This document shows positions 51,250 through 61,169 of a DNA stretch of 64,000 nt, piece after piece. Made by a program: the position numbers and the translations under genes. Position 1 is the stretch's first letter. Each line of letters starts with the position of its first letter. Under the pieces are notes generated by a model. That model searched no databases. It was not told the DNA's origin and was given only the letters and a program-made list of their open reading frames with translations. The DNA is taken from the NCBI GenBank assembly GCA_016794595.1, contig JAEUJN010000083.1:1-64000 (forward strand). Direction: 5' to 3'. The stretch comes from Kineosporiaceae bacterium (lineage in GTDB: Bacteria > Actinomycetota > Actinomycetes > Actinomycetales > Kineosporiaceae).

Positions 51250-53433
51250 ATGGACGAGGTGAGCAGGGCGGTGGCCGTTCAGCCGATGGGAACCAGCCGC
51301 GCGGGGGCGCCGCGACGGACTGCCGGCGGGGCCACCGACTACACCGCACGGCACCTGTCCGTGCTGGAGGGGCTCGAAGCCGTCCGCAAGCGTCCGGGCA
51401 TGTACATCGGCTCGACCGACTCCCGTGGCCTGATGCACTGCCTCTGGGAGATCATCGACAACTCCGTCGACGAGGCCCTGGGCGGGCACTGCACCCGGAT
51501 CGACGTCGTCCTGCACGCCGATGGATCGGTCGAGGTCGGCGACAACGGCCGGGGCATCCCGGTGGACATCGAGCCCAAGACCGGCCTGTCCGGGGTCGAG
51601 GTGGTCTACACCAAGCTGCATGCCGGGGGGAAGTTCGGCGGCGGCTCCTACGCGGCGTCCGGTGGGCTTCACGGAGTCGGGGCCAGCGTGGTCAACGCGC
51701 TGTCGGCGCGATTGGACGTCCGGGTCGACCGTGGCGGCCGGACGCACGCCATGAGCTTCCGGCGCGGCGAACCCGGGCTGTTCGACGACGGACGCGGGGA
51801 TCCGTCGCCCGAGTCGCCGTTCACCCCGTTCACCGACCGCAGCGACCTGCGGGTGGTCGGCAGCGTCAAGCGTGGCGTCACGGGCACCCGGGTTCGGTAC
51901 TGGGCCGACGGCCAGATCTTCCTCGAGGACGCGGCCTTCACCTACGACGAACTGGTCACCCGGGCCCGGCAGACGAGTTACCTGGTGCCCGGGCTGACCA
52001 TCGAGCTCAGGGACGAGCGCGGCCTGCCGGGGACGCCAGGTGAGCACGGCGTCCACACCGAGACCTTCGTGCACGACGGCGGGATCGCCGAGTTCGCCGA
52101 GTTCCTGGCCACCGACGAGAAGGTGACCGACGTCTGGCGATTGGGCGGGTCGGGGACCTTCCGAGAGAACGTCCCGGTGCTCGATGAGCGGGGGCACATG
52201 ACCCCCACCGAGGTCGAGCGCGAGTGCACCGTCGACGTCGCGCTGCGCTGGGGTACCGGCTACGACACCGAGGTGCGTTCGTTCGTCAACATCATCGCCA
52301 CCCCCAAGGGCGGCACCCATATGGCCGGCTTCGAGCAGGCGCTGGTGAAGACCTTCAAGAAGGTCGTGGACGACAACGCGCGGCGGCTCAAGTTCGGCAG
52401 GGACGACAAACTCGAGAAAGACGACGTGCTCGAGGGCCTGACCTCGGTGGTGACCGTCCGCCTGGCCGAGCCACAGTTCGAGGGACAGACCAAGGAGGTC
52501 CTGGGCACCGCCGCCGTTCGCCGGATCGTCGCCGAGGTGGTCGAGCGCGAGCTGACCGCGCTGCTCACCTCGACGAAGCGGGTCGAGAAGGCCCAGGCAG
52601 GGCTGCTGCTGGAGAAGGTGGTCGGGGCGATGCGCACCCGGGTCACCGCTCGCCAGCACAAGGAGGTCAGCCGGCGCAAGAACGCCCTGGAGTCCTCGTC
52701 GTTGCCGGCCAAACTGGTCGACTGCCGCAGCGACGACGTCGACCGTACCGAGCTGTTCATCGTCGAGGGGGACTCGGCCCTCGGCACCGCCCGCCGGGCT
52801 CGCACCAGCGAGTTCCAGGCACTGCTGCCGATCCGAGGCAAGATCCTGAACGTGCAGAAGGCCTCCGTGGCCGACATGCTCAAGAACGCCGAGTGCGCCT
52901 CGATCATCCAGGTGATCGGCGCCGGGTCGGGGCGCACGTTCGACTTGGACGCCGTGCGGTACGGGAAGATCATCCTGATGTCGGACGCCGATGTCGACGG
53001 CGCGCACATCCGGACCCTGCTGCTGACCCTCTTCTTCCGCTACATGCGGCCGTTGGTCGAGGCGGGGAGGGTGTTCGCAGCGGTCCCACCGCTGCACCGG
53101 GTGGAGATCGTCAATCCCGGGGCGAAGAAGAACGAGTACGTCTACACCTACTCCGACGCCGAGCTCCACCGAACCCTGACCGGCCTGGACAAGCGCAACC
53201 GGACGTACAAGACCCCGCCCCAGCGGTACAAAGGGCTGGGCGAGATGGACGCCGACCAGTTGGCCGAGACCACCATGGACCCTCGCTACCGCACGTTGCG
53301 CCGGGTTCGTACCAGCGATCTGGACGCCGCGGCGAAGGTGTTCGAGTTGCTCATGGGCAACGAGGTCGCCCCGCGCAAGGACTTCATCGTGGCCGGAGCA
53401 GCCGGACTCGACCGGGAACGGATCGACGCCTGA
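51250..53433 (+). CDS. parE: DNA topoisomerase IV subunit B (ParE)
   Basis: 727 residues. GHKL ATPase: EIIDNSVDEALGG, DNGRGIPVDIEPKTG, GGLHGVGASVVNAL; TOPRIM: FIVEGDSALGTARRAR and MSDADVDGAHIRTLLLTLFFRYM. The C-terminal KGLGEMDADQLAETTMDP is complete. No insert is present. Its partner ParC is encoded 3.5 kb away on the other strand. In actinobacteria this is the second type II pair besides GyrBA, and it decatenates chromosomes. A short charged extension of about 30 residues precedes the ATPase. Confidence 0.93.
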   Translation: MDEVSRAVAVQPMGTSRAGAPRRTAGGATDYTARHLSVLEGLEAVRKRPGMYIGSTDSRGLMHCLWEIIDNSVDEALGGHCTRIDVVLHADGSVEVGDNGRGIPVDIEPKTGLSGVEVVYTKLHAGGKFGGGSYAASGGLHGVGASVVNALSARLDVRVDRGGRTHAMSFRRGEPGLFDDGRGDPSPESPFTPFTDRSDLRVVGSVKRGVTGTRVRYWADGQIFLEDAAFTYDELVTRARQTSYLVPGLTIELRDERGLPGTPGEHGVHTETFVHDGGIAEFAEFLATDEKVTDVWRLGGSGTFRENVPVLDERGHMTPTEVERECTVDVALRWGTGYDTEVRSFVNIIATPKGGTHMAGFEQALVKTFKKVVDDNARRLKFGRDDKLEKDDVLEGLTSVVTVRLAEPQFEGQTKEVLGTAAVRRIVAEVVERELTALLTSTKRVEKAQAGLLLEKVVGAMRTRVTARQHKEVSRRKNALESSSLPAKLVDCRSDDVDRTELFIVEGDSALGTARRARTSEFQALLPIRGKILNVQKASVADMLKNAECASIIQVIGAGSGRTFDLDAVRYGKIILMSDADVDGAHIRTLLLTLFFRYMRPLVEAGRVFAAVPPLHRVEIVNPGAKKNEYVYTYSDAELHRTLTGLDKRNRTYKTPPQRYKGLGEMDADQLAETTMDPRYRTLRRVRTSDLDAAAKVFELLMGNEVAPRKDFIVAGAAGLDRERIDA

Positions 53434-53719
53434 CGCCCGTGGCGGTGGCGGTGCTGACTCCGCACGGGCCGATCAGTCCCCGGTGAAGCACCACCCGGAC
53501 CCTGCGGCGTCCGCGGCCAGGCGCAGGTCGGGCCACTCGGCCCCTCGACCGCACCAGCACCACACGCCATCGAGCCCAGATCGCGATGAGTGGCATCGAG
53601 CCGAGGCGGTGGGGACCGGGCGGGTGATCATCGCGGCGAACTCTCGGGGAGCTGAGGCGCTGCCCGACGGGTCCGGGGCGGGTCGAGATCCGGCCCTCGA
53701 CGACGAAAGGTTCGAGACC

Positions 53720-54049
53720 ATGCCGTTGTGGCTGAGAATCACGGTGATGGTGGTGTTCTTCGCCGCTGGCTATCAGCGGGCGACCTGGTTCCGGGGACGC
53801 TACGGACGGACCCAGTGGGGATGGCCACCGGCGGTCTGGGGAGCGCTGTGTGCACTCGCGTTCCTCCTCGGCCTGATCCTGCTGGCCGTCTCCGAGCGTA
53901 CTGAGCGTGGTAAGGCTGCCCGAGCCGCGGACGGCGGGCTGTCCGGAGGGTGGGCAACCCAAGCCTCGCCGTCCGCTCAGTTCACCCTCCCGCACCGCTC
54001 GACCCATCCCGGATCGGCACCGACGTCATGGGGGCAGCCTCAGCCGTGA
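53720..54049 (+). CDS. small membrane protein of unknown function
   Basis: 109 residues from ATG 53720, 9 bases after GAAAGG. Two hydrophobic segments: LWLRITVMVVFFAAGY and WGALCALAFLLGLILLAVSE, then a basic, Ser/Pro-rich tail. In-frame sequence upstream to 53483 lacks membrane features and a ribosome binding site. The 286 bases between parE and this gene hold nothing else that I recognise. Confidence 0.65.
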   Translation: MPLWLRITVMVVFFAAGYQRATWFRGRYGRTQWGWPPAVWGALCALAFLLGLILLAVSERTERGKAARAADGGLSGGWATQASPSAQFTLPHRSTHPGSAPTSWGQPQP

Positions 54050-54160
54050 GATCAGCTCCCTCACTCGTTCGGACCCGATGGTCGCCCGCTGGCGGGAGGT
54101 GACCCAGGTCGCTGATCGCAGCGGCCGCCCGGACCGTCCAACCGCCGTCGGCCCGTATCG

Positions 54161-54186
54161 CCGGTCACCGGTGCACAGGTGACCGG
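54161..54186. terminator. bidirectional terminator candidate at the end of the ROK gene
   Basis: CCGGTCACC (54161-54169) pairs with GGTGACCGG (54178-54186) around eight bases, just beyond the ROK stop at 54188 and after the convergent small gene. Confidence 0.55.
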
Positions 54187-54187
54187 G

Positions 54188-55552
54188 TCACGGCAGGGGT
54201 AGCTGCTGGTCCGGCCGGTCCAGGGCCCGGCCCAGCAGGTGGTAGGCCGCGCCGGTCGCCGCCAGGGAGAGCTCGGCTGCCTCGACCGGCGGGGCGAGGG
54301 CGACCGGAACCCGGGATGTGGCTCCGCCGGTGGGGACGTCCCCGGTGAGCGCCGACCCCGGGTGGGCGACCACCATCCGGGGTGGGACCCAGCGTGCGGA
54401 CAGCACGCGGCGAACGAGTTCGGGCTCGGCGGCCGGGATCAGGTGCCGGGCGAGCAGGCCCAGGTCCCCGCCGAGGACCACGGTGGGCACATCGAGCAGA
54501 TTGATCACACCCGCCAGGGCGATGCCCAGTGCACCACCTGCCCGGTGCAGGGCCTGCCGCGCGCCAGGGTGGTCGGTGTCCGCCAGCCTGGCCAGTTCGG
54601 CCGGGGTGGTGTGCTCGGGCAGCCCGGCGGCCCGCAGGATGGCCGGGCGTCCGGCGTACTGCTCCAGACATCCGCTCGACCCGCACCGGCACAGCGGTCC
54701 CGACACATCGACGGTGAGATGGCCGACCTCACCCGCCCACCCGTGGCGTCCGGCCAACACCGCGCCCTCGCGTACCACGGCCGCACCGATGCCGACCTCT
54801 CCCGACAGGTAGATCATGTCGCGCAGGGCAGAGGGGTGTCCGGGCCGGGTCTGGGCCACGGCGGTCGCGGCCAGATCCGCCTCGTTGCCCACGTGCACCA
54901 CGTCGCCCGCACCCAGCCGGGGGCCGGGCCCGAGCCCACGGACCAGGCGGGCCGGCACCACATCCCGCCAGCCGAGGTTCGGCGCCTGCAACAGCCGCCC
55001 GCTACCTTGCTCGACCAATCCGGGCAGGGCCAGCGCCGTGCCGAGTGGGCGGACGCCGTCCGGCAGCCGGGCGTGTACGGTGCGCAGGCTGACGCCGAGG
55101 TCACCGAGCACGACCTCGGCGTCGGAGCCCATCAGGTCGGTGTCGTGCCAGTGCTCGGCCAGCACCCGGCCGGACAGGTCGACGCTTCGCACCGCCACGT
55201 GGGCGGGGGCGATCTCGGCGCCGGTGGCCACCAGGGTGCCGGTGGCAGGTGCCAACGGGACGGCGGGACGTCCGGGGCCAGTGATCCGTGCCGGGCCCAA
55301 CTCGCGCAGGAAGCCGGCCTGGAGCAGGTCTTCGGTGAGGCGCGAGACGGTGGAGCGGGTCAGTCCGCTGGCCACCGACAGGTCGGCGCGCGAGATCGGC
55401 TCGTCCGCGGCGTACACCAGTGTGACGATCAAGCGCAGGTTGGATGCTCGCAGGCTGGCCTGGCCGGCGTTCTCGGCGGCGGATCTGCGACCCCCGGACC
55501 CGTGACCCACGGACCGTTGACCGGCTGCTGCCCGCGGGTTAAGTTTTTCCAT
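54188..55552 (-). CDS. ROK-family transcriptional regulator (XylR-like)
   Basis: 454 residues from ATG 55552. A winged helix-turn-helix (about 35-85; [28 protein letters not shown]) precedes a ROK sugar-kinase-like domain with the ATP-loop relic, [17 protein letters not shown] and the zinc-binding [14 protein letters not shown]. The kinase role is probably lost in favour of sugar sensing. It is divergent from xylA and its ATG lies inside the presumed operator between them, so it should repress both. Xylose or a related sugar is the likely inducer. Confidence 0.88.
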   Translation of the reverse strand: MEKLNPRAAAGQRSVGHGSGGRRSAAENAGQASLRASNLRLIVTLVYAADEPISRADLSVASGLTRSTVSRLTEDLLQAGFLRELGPARITGPGRPAVPLAPATGTLVATGAEIAPAHVAVRSVDLSGRVLAEHWHDTDLMGSDAEVVLGDLGVSLRTVHARLPDGVRPLGTALALPGLVEQGSGRLLQAPNLGWRDVVPARLVRGLGPGPRLGAGDVVHVGNEADLAATAVAQTRPGHPSALRDMIYLSGEVGIGAAVVREGAVLAGRHGWAGEVGHLTVDVSGPLCRCGSSGCLEQYAGRPAILRAAGLPEHTTPAELARLADTDHPGARQALHRAGGALGIALAGVINLLDVPTVVLGGDLGLLARHLIPAAEPELVRRVLSARWVPPRMVVAHPGSALTGDVPTGGATSRVPVALAPPVEAAELSLAATGAAYHLLGRALDRPDQQLPLP

Positions 55553-55564
55553 ACAACAAATTAG
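55539..55564. promoter_or_regulatory. ROK/XylR-type operator overlapping its own start codon
   Basis: An AT-rich dyad in a GC-rich genome: left half TTAAGTTTTT (55539-55548), right half AACAAATTAG (55555-55564), 7 of 10 positions symmetric. It resembles XylR/ROK operators built of TTTGTT/AACAAA. The ROK start codon (55550-55552) is at its centre and the xylA ribosome binding site begins at 55565. Confidence 0.65.
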
Positions 55565-55577
55565 AGGAGGCCCCACG

Positions 55578-56765
55578 ATGCCCCGTCAACCCCGCCCCGA
55601 GGACAAGTTCTCCTTCGGCCTGTGGACCGTCGGATGGGTCGGTGTCGACCCGTTCGGTGTGGCCACGCGTCCGGCGCTCGACCCCTGGGTGTACGCCGAG
55701 AAGCTCGCCGAACTGGGCGCCTGGGGGGTCAGCTTCCACGACAACGACGTCTACGGCTTCGGCCTGGACGACGCCGAGCGCGAGAAGGCGTGCCGCCGGT
55801 TCAAGGAGGCCACCGACGCGGCCGGGATCGTGGTCGAGATGGTGACCACCAACACCTTCAGCCACCCGGTGTTCAAGGACGGCGGCCTGACCGCCAACGA
55901 CCGCGCGGTGCGCCGGTTCGGCCTGCGCAAGATCCTGCGGGCGGTCGACCTGGCCGCCGAGATGGGCGCCGAGACGTTCGTCATGTGGGGCGGGCGCGAG
56001 GGCAGCGAGTACGACGGGTCGAAGAACCTCTACGCCGCCCTGGAGCGGTACAAGGAGGGGTTGGACACCGTCGCGGGGTACATCAAGTCCCAGGGCTACG
56101 GCCTGCGGATCGGCCTGGAGCCCAAGCCTAACGAGCCGCGCGGTGACATCTTCCTGCCGACGGTGGGGCACGCCCTGGCCCTGATCGCCGAGCTGGAGCA
56201 CGGCGACATCGTGGGCCTGAACCCCGAGGTCGGCCACGAGCAGATGGCGGGGCTCAACTACACCCACGCGCTGGCCCAGGCGCTGTTCAGCGGCAAGCTG
56301 TTCCACATCGACCTGAACGGTCAGCGCGGCCTGAAGTACGACCAGGACCTGGTCTTCGGTCACGGCGACCTGGCCTCGGCGTTCTTCACGGTCGACCTGC
56401 TGGAGAACGGCTTCCCCGGTTCGCCGGACGCGCCGCGCTACAGCGGGCCGAAGCACTTCGACTACAAGCCCTCGCGCACCGAGTACCTGGACGGCGTGTG
56501 GGACTCGGCCCGGGCGTGCATGGACATGTACCTGCTGCTGGCCGAGAAGGCCGCGGCGTTCCGGGCCGACCCGCGGGTGGCCGAGGCGGTCGCGACGTCC
56601 GGGCTGGCCGAACTCGCCGTCCCGACGATGGGCCCGGGCGAGACGGTTGCCGACCTGCTCGCCGGCACCGAGGCGGACAACGCCTTCGACCCCGATGAGG
56701 CCGGACGGCGCAACTGCGGCTTCGTGCGCCTCAACCAGCTGGCCATGGAGCACCTGATCGGCTGA
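55578..56765 (+). CDS. xylA: xylose isomerase
   Basis: 395 residues, class I length typical of actinobacteria. GAGGAGG lies 6 bases before the ATG. Active-site segments: [12 protein letters not shown] with the base His, [26 protein letters not shown] (metal-binding Glu and Lys), [26 protein letters not shown]. It converts D-xylose to D-xylulose and also glucose to fructose. No xylulokinase gene follows. It is paired with the divergent ROK repressor. Confidence 0.96.
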   Translation: MPRQPRPEDKFSFGLWTVGWVGVDPFGVATRPALDPWVYAEKLAELGAWGVSFHDNDVYGFGLDDAEREKACRRFKEATDAAGIVVEMVTTNTFSHPVFKDGGLTANDRAVRRFGLRKILRAVDLAAEMGAETFVMWGGREGSEYDGSKNLYAALERYKEGLDTVAGYIKSQGYGLRIGLEPKPNEPRGDIFLPTVGHALALIAELEHGDIVGLNPEVGHEQMAGLNYTHALAQALFSGKLFHIDLNGQRGLKYDQDLVFGHGDLASAFFTVDLLENGFPGSPDAPRYSGPKHFDYKPSRTEYLDGVWDSARACMDMYLLLAEKAAAFRADPRVAEAVATSGLAELAVPTMGPGETVADLLAGTEADNAFDPDEAGRRNCGFVRLNQLAMEHLIG

Positions 56766-56952
56766 CCACCCGACCCAACCCAACCCGACCCCCGACCCTA
56801 CCCCGACCCCCCGAACCCGCCCATGCTCCGCAGGTGACGCCCGATGACTTGGGCATGCCCGAATTGTGCCCATCTCTGCGGAGTGTGAGCGGTCGGCGGC
56901 GGAGCATGAGCAGGTTTGGGGGGGGTGGTTGAGGGGGTGGTTGGGGGGTGGG
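56766..56952. repeat. convergent intergenic region: C-rich tract, REP-like copy 2, G-rich tract
   Basis: The CATGCTCCGCAGGTGACGC box (56822-56840) and GGAGCATGAGCAGGTT (56901-56916) are copy 2 of the element at 50054. The right inner arm is degenerate (GCGGAGTGTG). To the left is a run of CCC-containing pentamers (56766-56815); to the right, four G-runs of at least three (56918-56925, 56933-56937, 56943-56948, 56950-56952). Both tracts could form quadruplexes on opposite strands. Confidence 0.7.
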
Positions 56953-59900
56953 TCAGGCGGGGGCGGCGATGGCCGAGACGGGTTGGGAGAGAGGGGTTCC
57001 CGAGCCGTCACGGCGGGGGTCAGGGGCGGGCAGGGGGACGGCGACTCCGTTGGCCGCGGCGGCCAGTGGGGGAGCGGTGCCGGCCCAGGCGAGCAGGAGG
57101 GTGTCCTCGCCCTTGAGGAACCGCTGGCAGCGCACGCCCGAGGTGCCGCGGCCCTTGGCCGGGAACTCGGCGAACGGGGTCACCTTCGCCGAGCCGCTCT
57201 GGGTGCCGGGCAACCCGTAGCCCGATCCGGCGACGGTGACCACGACGCTGGCCCACTCGCCGTCGTCCAGCGTGAGGTCGACCGCCCCGAACCAGACCAC
57301 CCGGGCGCCACGGCCGAGGGCGATCCCGGCCATCCCGCCGGCGGCTCGGCCCTGCGGCCGGACCTTGTCGGCGCCGAAACGCAACAGTTGGGCATCGCTG
57401 GTCACGAACACCAGATCGCAGGTGGCAGAGGGCAGTTCGACCGCTCCGACCACGTGGTCTCCGTCTCGGAGCGAGATCACCTCCCAGGAGTCCTTGTTGG
57501 ACGGGTGGTCCGCGATCACGCGTTTGACCACGCCCTGGGCGGTGCCGAGAGCGATACCCGGCCCGTCCGTGCGCAGAGAGGTCAGGGCCAGCACGCGCTC
57601 GCCCTTCTCCAGTGCCAGGAACTCCTCGACCCGCACCCCGCCGGACAGCGTGGGAGCGCTGGAGGTCGGTGGCAGCGAGGGCATGTCGACCACGCCGAGC
57701 CGGATCATCCGCCCATGGGTGGTCAGTGCCCCCACCTCACCGCGCGCGGTCACCGCCACCTTGGAGACCACCGCGTCGTGGGTGGCTCGCCGGGAGGGGT
57801 CCGGGGCGGGCAGGGGGTCGGCGTTCGCCGTCCGGGCCAGCAGCCCGGTCGAGGACATGAGCACCCAGCACGGGTCGTCGGCAACTTCCAGAGGTGTTGC
57901 GCGGGAGGCGGTCACGGCCGTCCCCGCAGACTCCAGCAATACCGTGCGCCGGGGAGTGCCGAACCGGGCGGCCACGTCGGCCAGCTCGCTGGAGACGACT
58001 TCGCGGCGGCGTTGCTCATCGGCCAGGATGGCCTCGAGGTCGGCCATCGTCCGCTCCAGCTCGGACTTCTCCTTCTCGAGTTCCAGCCGGGAGAACTTGG
58101 TCAGCCGGCGCAGCGGCATCTCCAGGATGTACTCGGTCTGCACCCGGGTGAGGTCGAAGATCGCCATCAGCCGTTCGCGCGCCTGCGGGGTGTCGTCGCT
58201 GGACCGGATCACGGCGATCACCTCGTCGATGTCCAGGATCGCGATCAACAGGCCCTCGACCAGGTGCAGCCGGTCACCGGCGCGGCCCAGGCGGTGCACG
58301 CAGCGCCGCCGGACGACCTCGAGCCGGTGGGCGACGTAGACCTCGAGCATCTCGCGCAGCCCCAGGGTGCGCGGCTGGCCCTCGACCAGGGCGACATTGT
58401 TGACCGAGAAGGAGTCCTCCATCGGCGTCAGCCGGAACAGCTGCTCCAGGACGGCGTCGGCGTTGAACCCGCCCTTGAGTTCGATCACCAGCCGCAGGCC
58501 CTGCTCGCGGTCGGTCAGGTCGACCACGTCGGCGATCCCCTGCAGCCGCTTGGCCTGCACCAGATCCTTGATCTTCTCCTTGATCTTCTCGGGTCCGACC
58601 AGATAGGGCAGCTCGGTGACCACGATTCCCTGGCGGCGGGCGGTGACCGCCTCCACCCGGGTGGTCGCGCGGGTGCGGAACGTGCCGCGGCCGGTGGCGT
58701 AGGCCTCGCGGACGCCGTCCAGCCCGACGATCTTGCCCCCGGTGGGCAGATCCGGGCCGGGCACGAAGCGCATCAGGTCCTCCAGCGCGGCGTCCGGGTG
58801 CGCGAGCAGGTGCCGGGCGGCGCCGATCACCTCGACCAGGTTGTGCGGAGGCATGTTGGTCGCCATGCCCACGGCGATCCCGCTCGCCCCGTTCACCAGC
58901 AGGTTGGGCAGGGCCGAGGGCAGCACCTCCGGCTGCATGAGCTGACCGTCGTAGTTGGGCACGAAGTCGACGACGTCCTCGTCCAGCGTGTCGGTCATCA
59001 GCGTCGCCGGCGGGGCCATGCGGGCCTCGGTGTTGTGGTTGACGAACCCACCGGCGAGGAACGAGTGATCCCGGCTGACGACCCTGACCGAGTAAACCGG
59101 TTGCGGCCGGCGGTGTTCGACGGTCGCAACCTGGACGTAGCGGTACCCGGGATCCATGATCTCGGCCACCACCTCCCGTACCCGGCTGCGGGTGAGGGTG
59201 GCCATCACGCCGTCGCGCCGGTCCGGCCAGATGTCGACCGCATCCGCGGTGGCCGCCTCACCCGGCTGCTCGCCGCCCTGGTGCCTCTGGCCGGGCAGTT
59301 CGCGCACCAGGTACTGGGCCAGGAAGGGAGCCGAGTCGGCGCTGAGCCGGTGGGCGTCGTGCGGGACGTCGTCCAGGGCGCGGCGCAGCCGGGCCTGCCC
59401 GGAGCCCAGGAACGACACCGCGCGGGCGAACTCCTCCACGTTGCTGCGACCGGCCACGAGCACCCGGTGGACGCCCCGGTGGACGTCCTGGGTCAGGTGG
59501 GCCACCACCCCGAACTCCAGCAGCAGCTGGGCCAGGTCCTGGGCCAGGGCCCGGTGCGGGGTGCGCAGACGCACCGAGACCCGGTGCCGCCGGGTGCGGA
59601 CCACGGTGCCGTCGTCCTGGAAGGCCGCCATCAGGAAGGCGCGCTTGGTCGCCGGCCCGGCGCACCAGACCGACTCCGGGATCCCCTCGGCCAGCCGGTC
59701 GGCGCCGCCACCCGCGGCATAGGCGGCGACCCCGGCGGAGACCTCCGGGTCGGACAGGTCGATCTCGCCGGGTACCGCCCCGGCGACAGCCGTCGGCGGA
59801 TGAGCGGCGTTGCGGGCCAGGCAGATCACGTCGCCCGGGGCGAGCCGATCCAGCCGTTGCCAGACCAGGCGGGGGATCCGGTCGACCTCGCGCAGGGTGA

Positions 59901-60525
59901 GAACCGGGTGGTTGTGGCTGCCCAGCAACTCGTGCCCGGTCTCGGTGGTGACCGCGAGGATCGGGTGCGTCCCGGAGTGGAACAGCCGATCGGCGCGCAC
60001 CGGGGTGCCCTGGCGATCGAGCACCTCGAGGTCGACCTCGGCCTCGGACTCGGGGCACAGACCGTGCCGATCGGCCAGGTCGGCGATCCGCGGGGAGGTC
60101 CCGTCCGCCAGCCGGATCCGAGTGTTGCCGGTGACGCAGTAGCGGTAGGCGGCGGGGCCGTCGTCCAGGGACCCGAAGTTGCCGTGCCCGTCGACCAGTG
60201 GCAGCCGCATGGTGAAGTCCTGCGCCAGCCTCACCAGCGCGTCGTAGATCGCCCCGTCGCCGTGCGGGTGCAACTTGCCCATCACGTCCCCGACGATGCG
60301 CCCACACTTGACGTGGGCGCGGTCCGGGCGCAGGCCCATCTCGGTCATCGTGTAGAGGATGCGCCGCTGCACCGGCTTGAGCCCGTCGCGGGCGTCCGGC
60401 AGGGCGCGGGAGTAGATGACCGAGTAGGCGTACTCCAGGAACGCGCCCTGCATCTCGTGCTGGACGTCGATGTCGACGATGCGCTCGCCAGGGGAGTTGT
60501 CGGGGTGGTTGGTGGAGCGGGCCAT
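56953..60525 (-). CDS. parC: DNA topoisomerase IV subunit A (ParC) with intein
   Basis: 1190 residues from ATG 60525: 821 residues of extein and a 369-residue intein. The N-extein (1-129) has YSRALPDARDGLKPVQRRILYTM and ends at the catalytic Tyr129 (AAYRY); the C-extein resumes TEARMAPPATLMTD. The C-terminal beta-pinwheel (SKVAVTARGEVGALTTHGRM, VRPQGRAAGGMAGIALG) lacks the GyrA box, so it is ParC rather than GyrA. It cuts and religates DNA with ParE to separate daughter chromosomes. No activity is possible until the intein is excised, because the intein sits next to the tyrosine. A nitroreductase gene lies 26 bases upstream. Confidence 0.92.
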   Translation of the reverse strand: MARSTNHPDNSPGERIVDIDVQHEMQGAFLEYAYSVIYSRALPDARDGLKPVQRRILYTMTEMGLRPDRAHVKCGRIVGDVMGKLHPHGDGAIYDALVRLAQDFTMRLPLVDGHGNFGSLDDGPAAYRYCVTGNTRIRLADGTSPRIADLADRHGLCPESEAEVDLEVLDRQGTPVRADRLFHSGTHPILAVTTETGHELLGSHNHPVLTLREVDRIPRLVWQRLDRLAPGDVICLARNAAHPPTAVAGAVPGEIDLSDPEVSAGVAAYAAGGGADRLAEGIPESVWCAGPATKRAFLMAAFQDDGTVVRTRRHRVSVRLRTPHRALAQDLAQLLLEFGVVAHLTQDVHRGVHRVLVAGRSNVEEFARAVSFLGSGQARLRRALDDVPHDAHRLSADSAPFLAQYLVRELPGQRHQGGEQPGEAATADAVDIWPDRRDGVMATLTRSRVREVVAEIMDPGYRYVQVATVEHRRPQPVYSVRVVSRDHSFLAGGFVNHNTEARMAPPATLMTDTLDEDVVDFVPNYDGQLMQPEVLPSALPNLLVNGASGIAVGMATNMPPHNLVEVIGAARHLLAHPDAALEDLMRFVPGPDLPTGGKIVGLDGVREAYATGRGTFRTRATTRVEAVTARRQGIVVTELPYLVGPEKIKEKIKDLVQAKRLQGIADVVDLTDREQGLRLVIELKGGFNADAVLEQLFRLTPMEDSFSVNNVALVEGQPRTLGLREMLEVYVAHRLEVVRRRCVHRLGRAGDRLHLVEGLLIAILDIDEVIAVIRSSDDTPQARERLMAIFDLTRVQTEYILEMPLRRLTKFSRLELEKEKSELERTMADLEAILADEQRRREVVSSELADVAARFGTPRRTVLLESAGTAVTASRATPLEVADDPCWVLMSSTGLLARTANADPLPAPDPSRRATHDAVVSKVAVTARGEVGALTTHGRMIRLGVVDMPSLPPTSSAPTLSGGVRVEEFLALEKGERVLALTSLRTDGPGIALGTAQGVVKRVIADHPSNKDSWEVISLRDGDHVVGAVELPSATCDLVFVTSDAQLLRFGADKVRPQGRAAGGMAGIALGRGARVVWFGAVDLTLDDGEWASVVVTVAGSGYGLPGTQSGSAKVTPFAEFPAKGRGTSGVRCQRFLKGEDTLLLAWAGTAPPLAAAANGVAVPLPAPDPRRDGSGTPLSQPVSAIAAPA
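59032..60138 (-). other. intein at the ParC active site, endonuclease decayed
   Basis: The intein begins with Cys130 (CVTGNTRIRLADG, block A), has block B GHELLGSHNHPVL, block F VYSVRVVSRDHSFLAGG and ends FVNHN with extein Thr next, so all residues for protein splicing are present. The site is that of the mycobacterial GyrA inteins (M. xenopi, 198 residues). The extra 170 residues in the middle carry one LAGLIDADG-like motif (FLMAAFQDDGTV) but the first is not recognisable. The homing endonuclease is probably inactive. Confidence 0.9.
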
Positions 60526-60551
60526 GGCGACATTCTCGCCTGCGGCCGACC

Positions 60552-61169
60552 TCAGGGTGCCCAGGCCGCGCCGAATCGGCCGTCGTGCGCGACCTCCGGC
60601 AGCGGGCGTCGGCCACGCCTCAGGGAGGGCGAACGGGTGTCCGGGGCCGGCGAGCCCAGGCTCACCACTCCCACGATGCGCCGGTCCTGCGGGATGTCGA
60701 AGGCCTCGCGGACGGCGTCCGCCCGCTCCGGCGGGACCCCGAAGAAGCAGCCGCCGAGGCCGTCGTCGACCGCGGCCAGCAGGATCACCAGGGCCGCCAT
60801 CCCGGTGTCCACGTCCCAGTAGGGCACCGGCCAGCGGGTCTCGGAGCGGTCGGTCCACCCCTTGTCCGGCTCGGCGTACCGGTCGAGGTAGCGCTGCGGA
60901 TCGGACAGGCAGAGCACGAGCGTGGGGGCCGTGCGCATGCCCTGGAGCCAGGTGTCGGCGGGCGCGCCAGGGTCCGCGGTGGCGTCCCAAAACCGTTCGC
61001 GGTCAACGTCTCTGGACAGGACGAGAAAGTCCCAGCCCTGGCTGAACCCGGCGCTCGGAGCGCGGATCGCCAATTCCAGAAAACGGGTCACTTGATCTCT
61101 GGACGGACCTCGATCCACCTGGTAGCGCCGGATCATTCGACGTCGATGAATCACATCGTTGAATTCCAC
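60552..61169 (-). CDS. nitroreductase family protein
   Basis: 205 residues, starting at a GTG. FMN-binding nitroreductase fold: FNDVIHRRRMIRRYQVDRGPS, APSAGFSQGWDFLVL, DTGMAALVILLAAVDDGLGGCFFGVP and VVSLGSPAPDTRSPSLRRGRRPL. It reduces nitro compounds or quinones with NAD(P)H. Same strand as parC and 26 bases before it. Nitroreductases of this branch are often part of DosR regulons; no such box is seen upstream. Confidence 0.9.
   Translation of the reverse strand: MEFNDVIHRRRMIRRYQVDRGPSRDQVTRFLELAIRAPSAGFSQGWDFLVLSRDVDRERFWDATADPGAPADTWLQGMRTAPTLVLCLSDPQRYLDRYAEPDKGWTDRSETRWPVPYWDVDTGMAALVILLAAVDDGLGGCFFGVPPERADAVREAFDIPQDRRIVGVVSLGSPAPDTRSPSLRRGRRPLPEVAHDGRFGAAWAP

Noticed and set aside
56866-60822. 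1318-residue open frame on the plus strand across parC
   Set aside because: It is the antisense of parC, without domains and with the composition of a shadow frame.
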